A stretch of DNA of 64,000 nucleotides, from the NCBI GenBank assembly GCA_905178155.1, contig CAJINV010000002.1:12766387-12830386 (forward strand). The letters run 5' to 3'. The translations under genes were made by a program, and so were the position numbers. This DNA is from Amoebophrya sp. A120. Lineage: Eukaryota; Sar; Dinophyceae; Syndiniales; Amoebophryaceae. The notes under the pieces are model-generated. The model was not told the DNA's origin and searched no databases. It saw only the letters and a list, made by a program, of their open reading frames with translations. Positions 22,706-32,863 of this stretch are shown here, piece after piece (the first letter of the stretch is position 1; each line of letters starts with the position of its first letter).

Positions 22706-25486
22706 ATGTATCGCAATTACGACCCGGAAGCGGGTCCGCCTTTGTACACGGGTTCCATTCCGCCCTTGATGCCCCGTGTTCCGAAGGGCAGCAAGAGCCG
22801 GCAGCAAGTGCAGCCGCCGAAGCTGCGGGGCGGCGCTCGGCCGGCGCGGATGGACCAGTCCCCGAGTGACACCATCTCGGTGCGGCGACGGTGGTCGGAC
22901 GCGCGCGACGACGGCATGATTGCGCACGCGCGGCGCAGCTCCTCCCTGGACCAAGCGAGCCCGCCCTCTGCGGTGGCCCAGATGTACAACATCGGCAGCG
23001 TGAAGAAGGAAAACATCGCCCCCGAGTTCAACAGCATGTTTGCGCTGACCGACTCGCGGTGGGCGCCGGCGAAGTACGAGATCGTCGGCGAGAACGAGAC
23101 CATGGACATGTGGACCGTTCAGGGCATGATGGCGCTGTTGAAGCACGCGTCCGGCATCTACATCACGGTGCTGTTCCACATGGTGGTCATATCCAAGAAA
23201 AAAAAATTGTAGGTGTAACTTTTTTGGAGGAACAGCATTACAAATTTGTCTTGCATGACAGCAAAAATAACCTGTCATGCGCAGATAGTACGTGAAAACG
23301 CCCTTATTTAGTGGACCCTACAATGCATGCCAAGCATGACAGACGCAATCATCTTGCATGTTCCGCATCACAAATTTACACTAACAGCGTTTTTTTCTCT
23401 CCATAGGTCACGGTGTGTGTACTTGTCGGGCTTCGGCTGGCGGAGAAGGCGCTGGACGAGAACATTTTCCGCGACATCGTCGACGAGACCGTGGTATCAA
23501 ATGTAAAATTGTCTGGGTCTGGGAACTTGTGATGCTGGTTGGCGTATCATGATGAGGCTACAAATGCTGGCTCAGCATGACAAGTTTCTGAGCTCCTAGG
23601 TGTTGCCTATTCTGCATGACAAACTGCGCTTCTGCATGACAAAAAAACGGGACTCTTGGGTAACGTGCATGACAAACTTTGGGGTCATGCTGGCAGAGCA
23701 TGACAGACCTTCCATTCTTCCAGACCCAGACATTTTTACACTTCATACGTGGTGAACCTGGTGACCGGCATCGTGGCCTTCGCGCTGGTGTTCCGCATCA
23801 ACTTAGCCTACGCGCGGTGGTGGGACAGTCGGCGCAGCTGCGAGGACTTTGCTGCGAAATTCTTCATTGCCTGCATGCTGTCCTACAGTTTCGACCAGTT
23901 CACGCTGGCCACCGCCCGCTCCAAGGCCGCCTTCCGTCTGCGCATGGCCGGGGTGTGCTCCCTCCTGCACGCCGAGGCGCTCAAAGAGTTGGGGTCCATG
24001 GTAGAGCTGCCCTGTCTGGGGTCGCGGGTGCTGAACCAGAAACAGGTGCAGATGACGTTGGGCGGCCCGGCGGGTGCCTTTGACCAGCACGGCCGGCTGC
24101 CCAAGGGCCTGCAGGGCCGCTACTCCAGCGAGTCGGTGGCGCACAACGTGCCGGCCACGCGGAACGGCGTCGCGCAGGGATACATCTGGACCGTCATGCT
24201 CATTTCCGGCCGCTTTAACCAGCACATGCTCGCGTCTCCCATCATCGCCAGGCTCTACGCACTGCTGGATGACGGTATAAAAATTTGTTTTTGGTTAGCT
24301 GAGCTGAAAGCCATCTGGATCTGTCGTGTGGCACTCTGCATGTTCATGATGAATTTGTTCGCGGTAATTTTGAATGAAATTGACTCTGACTGTACAACTT
24401 ATCAAAATTCAGGTGTCGCCTCTTACTTCGACGCGCTGGTGGTCCGCACCACGCCGTTCCCCTTCCCGTTTATGCAGATCATCAATTTTGGGTTGTTCCT
24501 GATCAAGATCATCGTTCCCGTGGTGGTGCACCAGACCGGCGTGCCGTTGATTTGGGCCATTCCCCTGACGTATCAAATGCAAAAATGTCTCGGTCTGGAA
24601 AAAAGCAAGGTTTGTCATGCTAGGCTAGCAGGACTTTCAAGTCTGTCATGCAGGGTACCCAAAGACCAAAAACCCTGTCATGTGATGCAGAGTCGCTGTT
24701 TGTCATGCAGAGTAGGCAACACTTAGAAGCTCAGAAGCTTGTCATGCTGGGCCATCATTTGTGGGCTCCTCATGCTACGTCACTTAGCATTACAAGTTTC
24801 CAGACCCAGACATATTTGCAATGCATATGACGTGCTGCTGCGTGTTCGGGTTTTTCGGGATCGGTCGCGTCGCGGAGGAGCTGGAACAGCCGTTTGGGTC
24901 GGACTTCTACGACCACCCGCTGGAGAACTGGCAGATCGACTTTGATTTGTGCCTCCTGGACCTGGTGGAGAACCAGTCCTTCGAGGTGCCGCGGGTCGAC
25001 CTGGTGCCGCAGATGGCCCCGTCCCTGGACGGCATCAAGGCCGAGGTGGAGGAGAAGCCGGACCTGACTAACGAGGCGAAGGAGGTCCTGAAGCTGGACT
25101 GGACGCAGCTGGTGCACCCGGCGCTGGCTTCGGAGTACACCAAGGAGCTGGACCAGCGGGTCCCGCACAGCATGCGGGAGGTGTCCAAGGATCACGTGCA
25201 CACCTCGCCGCTGGCGGAGGTGGCCGCGCCCTCGCCGAACGTGAAGCCGCTGATGGCCCAGAACCAGAACAACCTGCGCAGCTCTTTTACCACGTTCTCC
25301 GGCATCCCCGGGGATCTGGGCGGCGTGCCCGCCTGGCAGGCGCAGTTCGACGTGGTGGCCGGGTTGGGCCCCGAGGCAGTGGAGGAGGACACCATCGCAG
25401 ACACGGAGTCGGAGCATGGTGGAAGGCCGGTGCTGCCCGGCCAAACCACGCAGTTCAACCAAATCATGCCGAACGGAAGGAGATGA
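22706..25486 (+). CDS. Bestrophin-family anion channel
   Basis: Five exons (22706-23189, 23411-23494, 23753-24274, 24413-24570, 24833-25486) encode 633 residues. Bestrophins are pentameric chloride/bicarbonate channels in plasma or organelle membranes. The family core is clear: LVTGIVAFALVFRINLAYARWWDSRR (membrane helix and the conserved Arg-Trp-Trp region), the helical middle, PFPFPFMQIINFGLFLIKIIVPVVV, then CVFGFFGIGRVAEELEQPFG before an acidic segment. The ~130-residue N-terminal extension is basic and Ser-rich; the C-terminus is long and polar. Three of four introns are introners (23190, 23495, 24571). Each is excised precisely with one 5-bp duplication copy to restore the family sequence (HMVVTVCVL; DETVVNLV; PLTCCCVFG). 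Only 24275-24412 is GT-AG. Read without removing the elements, the gene would look like a pseudogene. Confidence 0.9.
23190..23405. mobile_element. Introner, singleton family C, duplication GGTCA
   Basis: 216 bp. Left end TATCCAAGAAAAAAAAATTG, right end with complement TATGGAGAGAAAAAAACGC. GGTCA at 23185-23189 and 23406-23410. It shares the internal motifs TTGTCTTGCATGAC and GCATCACAAATTT with other families. Excision restores HMVVTVCVLVGL. Confidence 0.88.
23495..23747 (+). mobile_element. Introner, family A (A2), duplication CGTGG
   Basis: 253 bp. CGTGG at 23490-23494 and 23748-23752. Internal sequence matches 14107-14359 and the partial copy at 63771, same orientation. Excision restores DETVVNLVTGI in bestrophin. 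Confidence 0.93.
24571..24827 (-). mobile_element. Introner, family A (A2) in reverse orientation, duplication TGACG
   Basis: 257 bp. TGACG at 24566-24570 and 24828-24832. Its reverse complement, not its direct sequence, aligns with A2 elements along its length (for example GCATGACAAGCTTCTGAG and GTGTTGCCTACTCTGCATGA). It is still excised precisely to give PLTCCCVFGFFG. Confidence 0.92.
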
Positions 25487-26633
25487 GAATGAATTTTACA
25501 ACCCAGCCGTCAATAAAGTAAAGTTTGTTTCGTCTAGAACTACTTGATAGGCATGACTTTTTTTTTACATTGTACCGTAACCACTTTCTTGTTAGATTAT
25601 GTCGACGCACTGTACGTACACTTTTTTTGCTTTTTCTACCCCAACTTTTTTCAGAAAGACCATTTTCCATTTTTTTGCAGTTCGTTCCCTAATCCCGGAG
25701 GAGTTTTTTTAGATAGACGGAAGATCCTAAAAATCCTACATGCGAGGTGGTCCCCAAAGAAAGCCGCAGTTCTTGCTGCGCCTTGAGAAGGTGCTAAGAG
25801 GAAGTTCTTGCCCCAAACCTTGTACAGTAACATTCCTGACGTTCTTTCATCGACGCAGATGAAGGAGGCAGTCAGAGAGTAGTTTGGATTCGCAAGATGA
25901 TACGTACTGCTTCGCTTTGGTCAAGGTCGTCTCGGCCACACAAACGACGTTCGTGATTGTTCCAGAAGCGCGATGATCACACTCCGCTTGTGTGTTTGTC
26001 AGTTTCATCCTTCTTTACCAGCGTAGATCGTAGCGGACGCGTCACGAAGTACTGCTTGTCGGTCCAAAAAAGGAAAATCAGTATCTTCGGTGCAATCTCC
26101 CTTTCGTCACGCCATCCTCTGTCATTTCGTCCGCAAGAAAATGTCGTTCGTACGGTTGACACAACACACGAATTTTCGGTAAAAGCACAATTCACGATCG
26201 GTGTCCTCGTAGCGTCCACTTCGTGCAAAAGAAGCAAGGTTCTTCATTTGTGGATTTGTTTGTTCGTTTATATAGAGGTTCGGTTCTCGTGCCCTTGCGA
26301 CGTCTCCGGTTCTGTAAATACTTACTGTGAAAAACCATTTGCAACGTCACTTTGATTTTTCCAAACCTTCTTCAGTGTTTGTGATCAAGCTTCCAAAGAA
26401 CTTGGAAATTGATTGTCGCGACCTTTAAGTAAGTATCCCAAAACTCTTTACACCAACACCGACGACCCCTCATCAAACAGCCGAAGAGCTCAAGTGTAAC
26501 ACATCAAGAAGTCTACAACTTCGTACAACGGTAACAAAAAATCCGAATAAAAAATTCCACATACTCGGAATATTTTAAACACATTTTGAAATTATAATCC
26601 ACTTCGTTTCCGCGCACATTTGTTTCTAAGAAA
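25487..26633. other. Intergenic spacer
   Basis: 1.1 kb of AT-richer DNA; nothing supportable on either strand. Confidence 0.5.
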
Positions 26634-28622
26634 ATGGCAGACACCGTTGAGCAACAAGTTTCTGTCCCGGCTTTGGACAGCCAGACCCAGGAGGAAGTGA
26701 ACCTGTTTCTGCGGAAAACGCAGGAAACCGACGTGGAACCGGTTTTGGCTGCTCCCAAGGCCGCCCCCTTCTCTGACATTGTTGCCTATCAAATGCAAAA
26801 ATGTCTGGGTCTGGAAACTTGTGATGCAAGTCCGTGAACAATAAGTGCTCTGTAATGCGCCGCCAAGCATGACAAGTTTTTCTTTTTTCGTGCTTCTGTG
26901 ATGCGTATTTCGCATGAGAAACTGCGCTTTTGCATGACAGGCAAGAGGACCTCTTGGTGGCCGCGCAACACAGAGTACAGAGTCATGCCAGACTAGCATG
27001 ACAATGTTGCAGACCCAGACATTTTTGCGTTTGATATTGCCTCCATGGCTGCGATTCCGGAGCAAACTGCTGCCGAGTCCCGCAAGGTGGAAGTCGCGGC
27101 CGGTACCACTGTCGCTGTGCCAGCGAAGAAGGACGAAGAAGACTCTGCCACCGAAGCACGTATATATATATACATAACTTTGATTATATGGAGCTTTTGC
27201 TTTTTCTAGCAGCATTGCGTTGAAAATCTAGCAGCATTGATTTTTTATTTTTACCTATTTGAGCATGGCATGCGATGCAAACTGAAACTTTGACTTTCGT
27301 AAAACCACTGCACAGTGCGCGGCTCCACCAGCGCGGGATCCAGCAACCCGTCTTCCTCTTCCAGTGCGGGCGCTTCCACCGCGACGGATGCGTCTTCTTC
27401 CGCGGCCGAGACCGAAACCGAGGGCGCCGGCGGCAAGAAGGGCGTGGACCTGAAGGCGTTCAAGAACATGCTGAAGTCGTTCGCGGACTACAAGGATCCG
27501 GACACCTGGTCGCAGGTGTTGAACCCGAACAACAAGGCCTACAACCCGCAGTTGGCCACCCTGCACAAGGCCATCCAGTGGGCCACGCAAAAAACCCGCA
27601 CGCCGAAGGACAAGAAGAAGAAGGAGGAGGAGAAGGCGGCCGCCGAAAAGCAGGCCGCGGGCGAAAACTCCGGCTCCGGCTCCTCCGCCGAGGAGGGGGA
27701 AGCTTCGTCCTCCTCCGGCAACAAGAAAAAGTCCGCGACCACCCGCGCCAGCGCCGCGACCGGAACCTCCTCCGGCGCGGAGTCTACGGATGGCACGGAG
27801 CAGCTGCTGATGGGCAAGTTCGCGCAGCACCTGATGGCCGCCAAGGGGCTCACCCCGGCGAACAAAGGGGCCGCGAACAAGGGAAACAACGGTAGTTCTG
27901 CGGACTACCACTACGGCGCCGCCTTTTTCGGCAAGAACGGCGGCTCCTGGGGGCAGCACGGGAAGCACCACTTCGGGAAGAATGGCGGTGGTCACCACCC
28001 GCAGGGCTACAACTACAACAAGGGCGGCAAGTACTACAACAGTCAGTACAGCCAGTACCAGTACGGCTCGGCCTACCAGCAGCAGCAGGCGAGCAAGGGC
28101 TACGGCAAGCAGGGCAAAATGAACCACTATTACAACAACCAGTACAACAACCAGGGCAAGTGGGGAAACACCGGCGCGACCAACGGCTACTACAACGCGG
28201 CGGGCAAGGACCAGAATGTCACAGCGTCCTACAACAAGAACGGCCAAACGACTACGACCTACTACCGTGCCGGCTTTGTGGATGCGCAAGCGGGTGAGGG
28301 TCAACAGGCGGGGAACAATGCGGCTTCCTACCAGAAGGGCGGTGCGGCTTCCGGTAGCCATTTGCAGTCTACCGCGGCTCCCTTCCACCCCAACAGCGGG
28401 GAACAGGGTGGCGCAGCGGCTTCCGGTGCGCCGAGCGAGATGCTGTCGCCCCTGCCCACGTCGCCGTTCGACATGGCCGGAATGCCCCCGTTCGCGCTTC
28501 CGCCGATGGACCCGTGGACCATGTCCATGATGATGGCGGGTTTGCCCCCGATGGGCCAGGACCCAGCCGCCTGGGCCGCTGCGGCGCACAGCGCGGCTGC
28601 GCCGGGCGGTTCGCCAGCCTGA
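26634..28622 (+). CDS. Low-complexity Q/N/G/Y-rich (prion-like) protein
   Basis: Exons 26634-26786, 27042-27159 and 27316-28622 give 525 residues. The N-terminus is acidic and Ala/Val-rich. A folded-looking patch follows (GVDLKAFKNMLKSFADYKDPDTWSQ; QLATLHKAIQWATQK). Then comes a Lys/Glu run (KDKKKKEEEKAAAEKQ) and a long Gly/Asn/Tyr/Gln-rich tract with repeated YYN, QYN and NKGG units, ending in a Met/Pro-rich tail (MAGMPPFALPPMD). This composition is typical of proteins that phase-separate in RNA granules; that is inference, and no RNA-binding domain is visible. Intron 1 is an introner at 26787-27036; intron 2 is GT-AG. The start is ATG at 26634. The function is unknown. Confidence 0.78.
26787..27036 (+). 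mobile_element. Introner, family A (A3), duplication TTGCC
   Basis: 250 bp. TTGCC at 26782-26786 and 27037-27041. Excision joins DIVA to SMAAIPE in frame. Internal sequence aligns with 63067-63318 directly, and with 48851-49104 and 49156-49409 as reverse complement. Confidence 0.92.
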
Positions 28623-28690
28623 GCGACTGAAAAAGTATGAGAAATGTTGCTGAATATTATGATGAGCCAGATCGATAATTTATTATTTGA

Positions 28691-29294
28691 TCGGGCGGCG
28701 GCTTGTTCTTTCGCGCAGCTTTCTTGTCACTACTGATCGTCTTCAAGGACGAAGATGAAACAATCCAACGTCGAAACCGCACTGGCTGTCTTGACCGGTT
28801 GTGTCAAGTGGAGGCTACTGCGGTTGGAAATAGAATGGACGATAGATTCGATCGATCCTTTTTTGCCGAGCACGAAAGGAATCACACTTTCTGCTTTCTC
28901 ACGAAAAGCAGAGTATAACTTTTTTCTAGATGTTATCATATTCCGCGACAAGCTAGTGGAAGAGGATAGTACACTACTTGTAGGAAGTATCGCAAGAAAA
29001 AACTGTTTCACTGTAAACTTGTGATGCATAAAATGGAACACAGAAGTGTTTGTCTTGCTACATATGCAAGAAAGAGGATTTTTAGCTGTGTTTTCCCTTA
29101 GGAAGCTTGCATGGCAAATTTTCTCTGTCATGTAGAACGAACTTGTGATGCAAAACCTGCAAAATCCTTACAGTGAAACAGTTTTTTCGTGGGATAGGAA
29201 GGACGAGGACCGGATTTTTACGTTTCTGAAAAAGGAAGGACGAAGGCGAATCGCCCTCGATGAACACGAAATGCTTTCTTTAAGGAGTAGATGA
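28691..29294 (+). CDS. Doubtful small gene around a lone introner
   Basis: Two open stretches can be joined: 28691-28911 (FKDEDETIQRRNRTGCLDRLCQVE, no ATG at its start) and, after a possible short GT-AG intron (28912-28970), 28971 through the excised element to a stop at 29292-29294 (CRKDEDRIFTFLKKEGRRRIALDEHE). The main reason to suspect a gene is that an introner with a clean 5-bp duplication sits at 28988-29196, and all others in the window lie inside coding sequence. The minus strand is also open across part of the region. No family is recognised. It could instead be a transcribed UTR or a dead gene. Confidence 0.25.
28988..29196. mobile_element. Introner, singleton family G, duplication GGAAG
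   Basis: 209 bp. Nearly perfect 21-bp terminal repeat (left GAAAAAACTGTTTCACTGTA, right its complement), outer TATC...GATA. GGAAG at 28983-28987 and 29197-29201. It carries ACTTGTGATGCATAAA and TTGTGATGCAAAA motifs. Confidence 0.88.
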
Positions 29295-30273
29295 GATGAA
29301 GACTCCATCGATTTCAAAAGTAACAGTCTAAGCTTTTCTGTATTTCACGGCCTTCATCTATTTTCTTCCAACTCGCAATAAGTAAAGCTTATATTCACTT
29401 CAATTTGAAATCAATCTCACCACAAGCTTCAAACCCCCATTCACCTTTTTTGAACCGCATTTCAAAAAACATATCAAATTCACATAAACTCTCTCCCCTT
29501 TGTATTTGTTCCCACGTTTCCATCTTCAACATTGTCTCTCCCCGGACCATGTTTTCATATTGTAAAGAATTCTTTTCGATTTTCGCGACCCTTGACGCTC
29601 TTTTCTCGGTAGTTGCTCTCTAATCAAGAATTACTTTCCTAAAACCCAGCTCTTGTTTTGAAAAGTAACATACTAAATCAGTAGCTCCAGAAGTTGTTGA
29701 AGACATACCACGTTTCGCGTGAAAAAAAACCCAATGTCATATCTTGGAAAATGAATCTTCAGAAACGAGGGGCGGATGATATCTTGACGGATATGCCGCT
29801 CGACGTGTCTGCAGATTGTTAAAAAAACAAATATAAAAAATTGCGCATTGCTATGTCTCCTATGTAAAAATAATCGCTACGTAATTACCTCAGTAAACAC
29901 GACACGTTGTGTGCCGTTCGTTCCCCGGACGAGCCTGCAACTACCGGAAATTGAACAAACATGCCAAGAAAAAGCGGAGAAGTACAGAACCCACAGCTGT
30001 CCCCCCGCAATGCAGAAGTTTCCGAAAGAAAAAATCGTTTTCGCAATCGCGGCTAGCAGCTCTGGACGAGAGATGAGCTTTTGTGACACGAAGAAGTCGT
30101 CATCACACTTGGATGTTCTATCACCTTTCCGCTGCGGTTTGAATTTTTGTTGATCTTTTCTTCCATCACCTGTCCTGGGTAAAGTAATTAGAAGTTGAAC
30201 TCGGTATAGGGGCAATCGTTCGTGTCGCACCTCCCCCCGCGCATCATCAAACAGCCTCGTTTTTTATCCTGGC
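29295..30273. other. Intergenic spacer
   Basis: AT-rich; no gene or repeat is supported before the thiolase start. Confidence 0.5.
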
Positions 30274-32064
30274 ATGGCGCTCGCCAGCTCCCCCAGCAGA
30301 TGGCGGATGTTCGTGGCGGGTGGGCACACGACTCAATTTTTGGGCAAGGGCCACCCGAGTTTCATCCACCCCAAGCACCCGGAGTTTGGAAAGAAGCACA
30401 ACCCCTCGTGGCGGGACTACATGCAGGAAAGTGTGGTGGGTGCGGTAAAGGATGCATTCGGCCTACCGGACGACGACCCGGGGGCGCTCGACGCCGCGTG
30501 TGCTCAGGTCGACCGACTGTACGTCGGCAACTTTGCGGGCGAGCTCTTTGTGCAACAGGGGCATCTGGGGCCCGCCCTGGTCGGGGTGTCTAAGCAGTTC
30601 CAATACAAGCCGGCCATGCGAATAGAAGGCGCCTGCGCGAGCGGTGGCCTCGCGCTTGCCGCAGCGGTCGACGCGTTGCAAGCAGGGCAGGGAACCGATA
30701 TTGCACTCGTCGCAGGGGTCGAGGTGCAGTCGACAGTAAGTGCGCGGGAAGGAGGTAGTACTGTTGATTCGTTAGTACGTCTTGCTGTAATACTTATATC
30801 GGGTTGTAGATGCTCTTCTACTTCTACTCGCGCATCCATTTGTGCTGTGAAAAATTTCTAGGTCATTTTCGAGTACTCAAATGAAAAAGTAACTTCTACA
30901 GGTACCTTTCTCGCGCGCGCGGCGGATTTTGACCGACAAGCGAAAATCGACGATTTCGCGTTTCCGTGTTTGCTGGCGCGCCGGGCCAAGGCCTACTTGG
31001 ACAAGTACCCGCGAGCGACCGGCATGGCCAGCCTGAATCCTTTCGTGGAGAAGGCCTACCGCAACGGCAACCTAAACCCGAAGGCGCACATGCACAAGGT
31101 GCAGGTGAGCAGTGAGGCCTTGAATTTGGACGACAAAAATCCGTGTTTTCTGTCCAACGACGACTACAAGAGCTTCGTGCGGATGCGGGACTGCATATTG
31201 CAAGGAAAAATCCTCCCTCCCCATACCAAAAGGGGACACTTCTGAAAATTTGTGATGCTGATTTGAGACCACAAATCGTCTCTGTGTTGCAAGAAGGCAA
31301 ATCCAAAATCTCCGCCGCGTTCTGCAGGCAATTTGTAATGCTGTATGGCCTACGGAGGACGCGCCTGCCTTGCCTCGCATTAACACCAAAGCGCCCCTAC
31401 GCCGGCTTTGTATCTGGTTGCAGTCTTTCACTGCAAGACGCAGCCGATTTGTGTACACAAATGCCGCATCACAGAGCTCCATTTCGATATGGGGAGGGGG
31501 GGCGTTTCCTTTTGATACTGCAGTCAAGTTTCTGACGGCGGCAGTTGCTTGGTCTTGTGTAACGAGAAGGGCGCCGAGAAGCTTCGCGGCGGCGTAAAAG
31601 AGAACCTCGTGGAACTTTGCGGCATCGAGTACGGGTGCGGGAATCTGTACCAGGACCCGGACGACTTGGCGAAGATGGACACGGCAGCGGCTGTGGTGGG
31701 GCGTTTGCTGAAACGCACGGGCGTTTTGAACCCCAAAGAGGAAGTCGACGTGTTCGAGGTGCACGACTGTTTCAGCATCGCGGAGGTGCTCATGTACGAG
31801 GCCATCGGGCTCACAAAGCCGGGTGAGGCGCTCGCAGAGGAAGTGGCAGCCACGGTCGGCAAAAAAGTCAATACCGGTGGTGGATTGCTCAGTTTCGGAC
31901 ATCCAGTCGGGGCGACCGGAGTCAAGCAGGTGCACGAGTGCTACCGACAGATTCGGGGACAGAGCGGCGACTACCAGCTCGCAGGAGAAGTAAATCGGGG
32001 CCTTGCTGTGAATATGGGCGGCGACGACAAAACCATTGTTGCAACACTGCTGCAGAAGTTGTAG
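30274..32064 (+). CDS. Thiolase, SCP-x type (3-ketoacyl-CoA thiolase/acetyl-CoA acetyltransferase superfamily)
   Basis: Thiolases cleave or condense 3-ketoacyl-CoA. Exons 30274-30754, 30902-31195 and 31523-32064 encode 438 residues. The nucleophile is C121 in RIEGACASGG. H339 (VHDCF) and H385 (SFGHPVGATG) are the active-site histidines. The final active-site loop reads NMGG instead of the CxG cysteine of classical thiolases, the pattern I know from the SCP2-thiolase subfamily. AREGGTFLARAADFDRQ and DDFAFPCLLARRAKAY also fit SCP-x. There is no C-terminal SKL-type signal (ends LLQKL) and no sterol-carrier domain, so location is uncertain. Intron 1 is GT-AG; intron 2 is the 322-bp introner. Removing that introner with one CTGCA restores MRDCSQVSDGGSCLVL. 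Confidence 0.88.
31196..31517. mobile_element. Introner, singleton family H, duplication CTGCA
   Basis: 322 bp. Left end TATTGCAAGGAAAAATCCTC, right end complementary (CCTTTTGATA preceded by GGGGAGGGGGGGC). CTGCA at 31191-31195 and 31518-31522. Contains ATTTGTGATGCTG and ATTTGTAATGCTG. Excision is in frame in the thiolase. Confidence 0.88.
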
Positions 32065-32863
32065 AGGTAAAAGCCTTGCAAGCGACGCAGCCCGCCACGA
32101 TCATCAGCAATAGAAATGCTCTTTTCCGACGTGTAACCATAGTTTTGCTTCGTTCGCTTTTTGTGTTGTGAACGCTTCGCAGAAAAACAAAAATTGCCTT
32201 GGCACAAAACAGCTGACGTTGCTTTTCGCATTCATCTTGGTTCTTGCTGCAAATGTTCATACTTTTATCTTCGCATGAATGATTTTTTGAAATAATAATT
32301 TGTTCGTGCTGATGCTGTATGTTTCCTTTTCTATTTTCTGACTCTGCTTTCGCAAGCAGAAAAGGGCCAGAGATTCAGTGTTCTGCTACACTGGTGTTTT
32401 GCATAGGAATAGTTGACAGCAAGCAGCGTCAGCATTTCTTCCGCTGCGTCCTTCCAAGAGCAAATTATTCCTATTCAGCAAATGCGAAGACTCCAGGGAC
32501 GAAAAAGAATAGGAGTGAATCGCACAGGGACAATCTAAGGCTTAGAGTCGAACAGATTCAAATCATCAGTTCGCAAGAAATGGATCAGTCCAGTGGCAGA
32601 TTCAGTTAAGTACTGTAGCTGTGTTGTAGTTCACCACTTGGAGCCTTGCTTGCGATCTTTTTTGGTGGACGAAATGAGTACTGACTCCGACTCGAGTACT
32701 TCATTCTGATCTTGAATTTTTTGAAGCAAGATTTTTCTGCTCGCGTTGATCACTCGAGAAAAAGCGACGGAGCCATTGCTATGGGAAAAGTGGTGGATAA
32801 AGTACTACAATTCAACAACATTGCGGCCCCTCCTATATAATTCAAAATGTTCTTTGCTGGATC
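32065..32863. other. Intergenic spacer holding one copy of a dispersed repeat
   Basis: No gene is supported. It contains the 153-bp repeat at 32416-32568 described separately. Confidence 0.5.
32416..32568 (+). repeat. Dispersed 153-bp repeat, copy 1
   Basis: Matches 56689-56841 with a single base difference that I can see. The unit starts ACAGCAAGCAGCGTCAGC and ends GATTCAAATCATCA; GATTCAAATC resembles a tRNA-type B box. An 8-bp direct repeat TTCGCAAG (32349-32356 and 32570-32577) could be a target duplication of a slightly longer insert, but this is weak. Confidence 0.85.

Noticed and set aside
22706-25486. Bestrophin, SEC23 and others as pseudogenes broken by insertions
   Set aside because: Exact removal of each element with one duplication copy restores the frame and conserved residues in every case, which would not be expected for dead genes.
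27255-28589. 444-codon minus-strand open frame
   Set aside because: It is the antisense shadow of the GC-rich, low-complexity gene at 26634-28622; the sense frame has the splice structure and the introner restores its frame.
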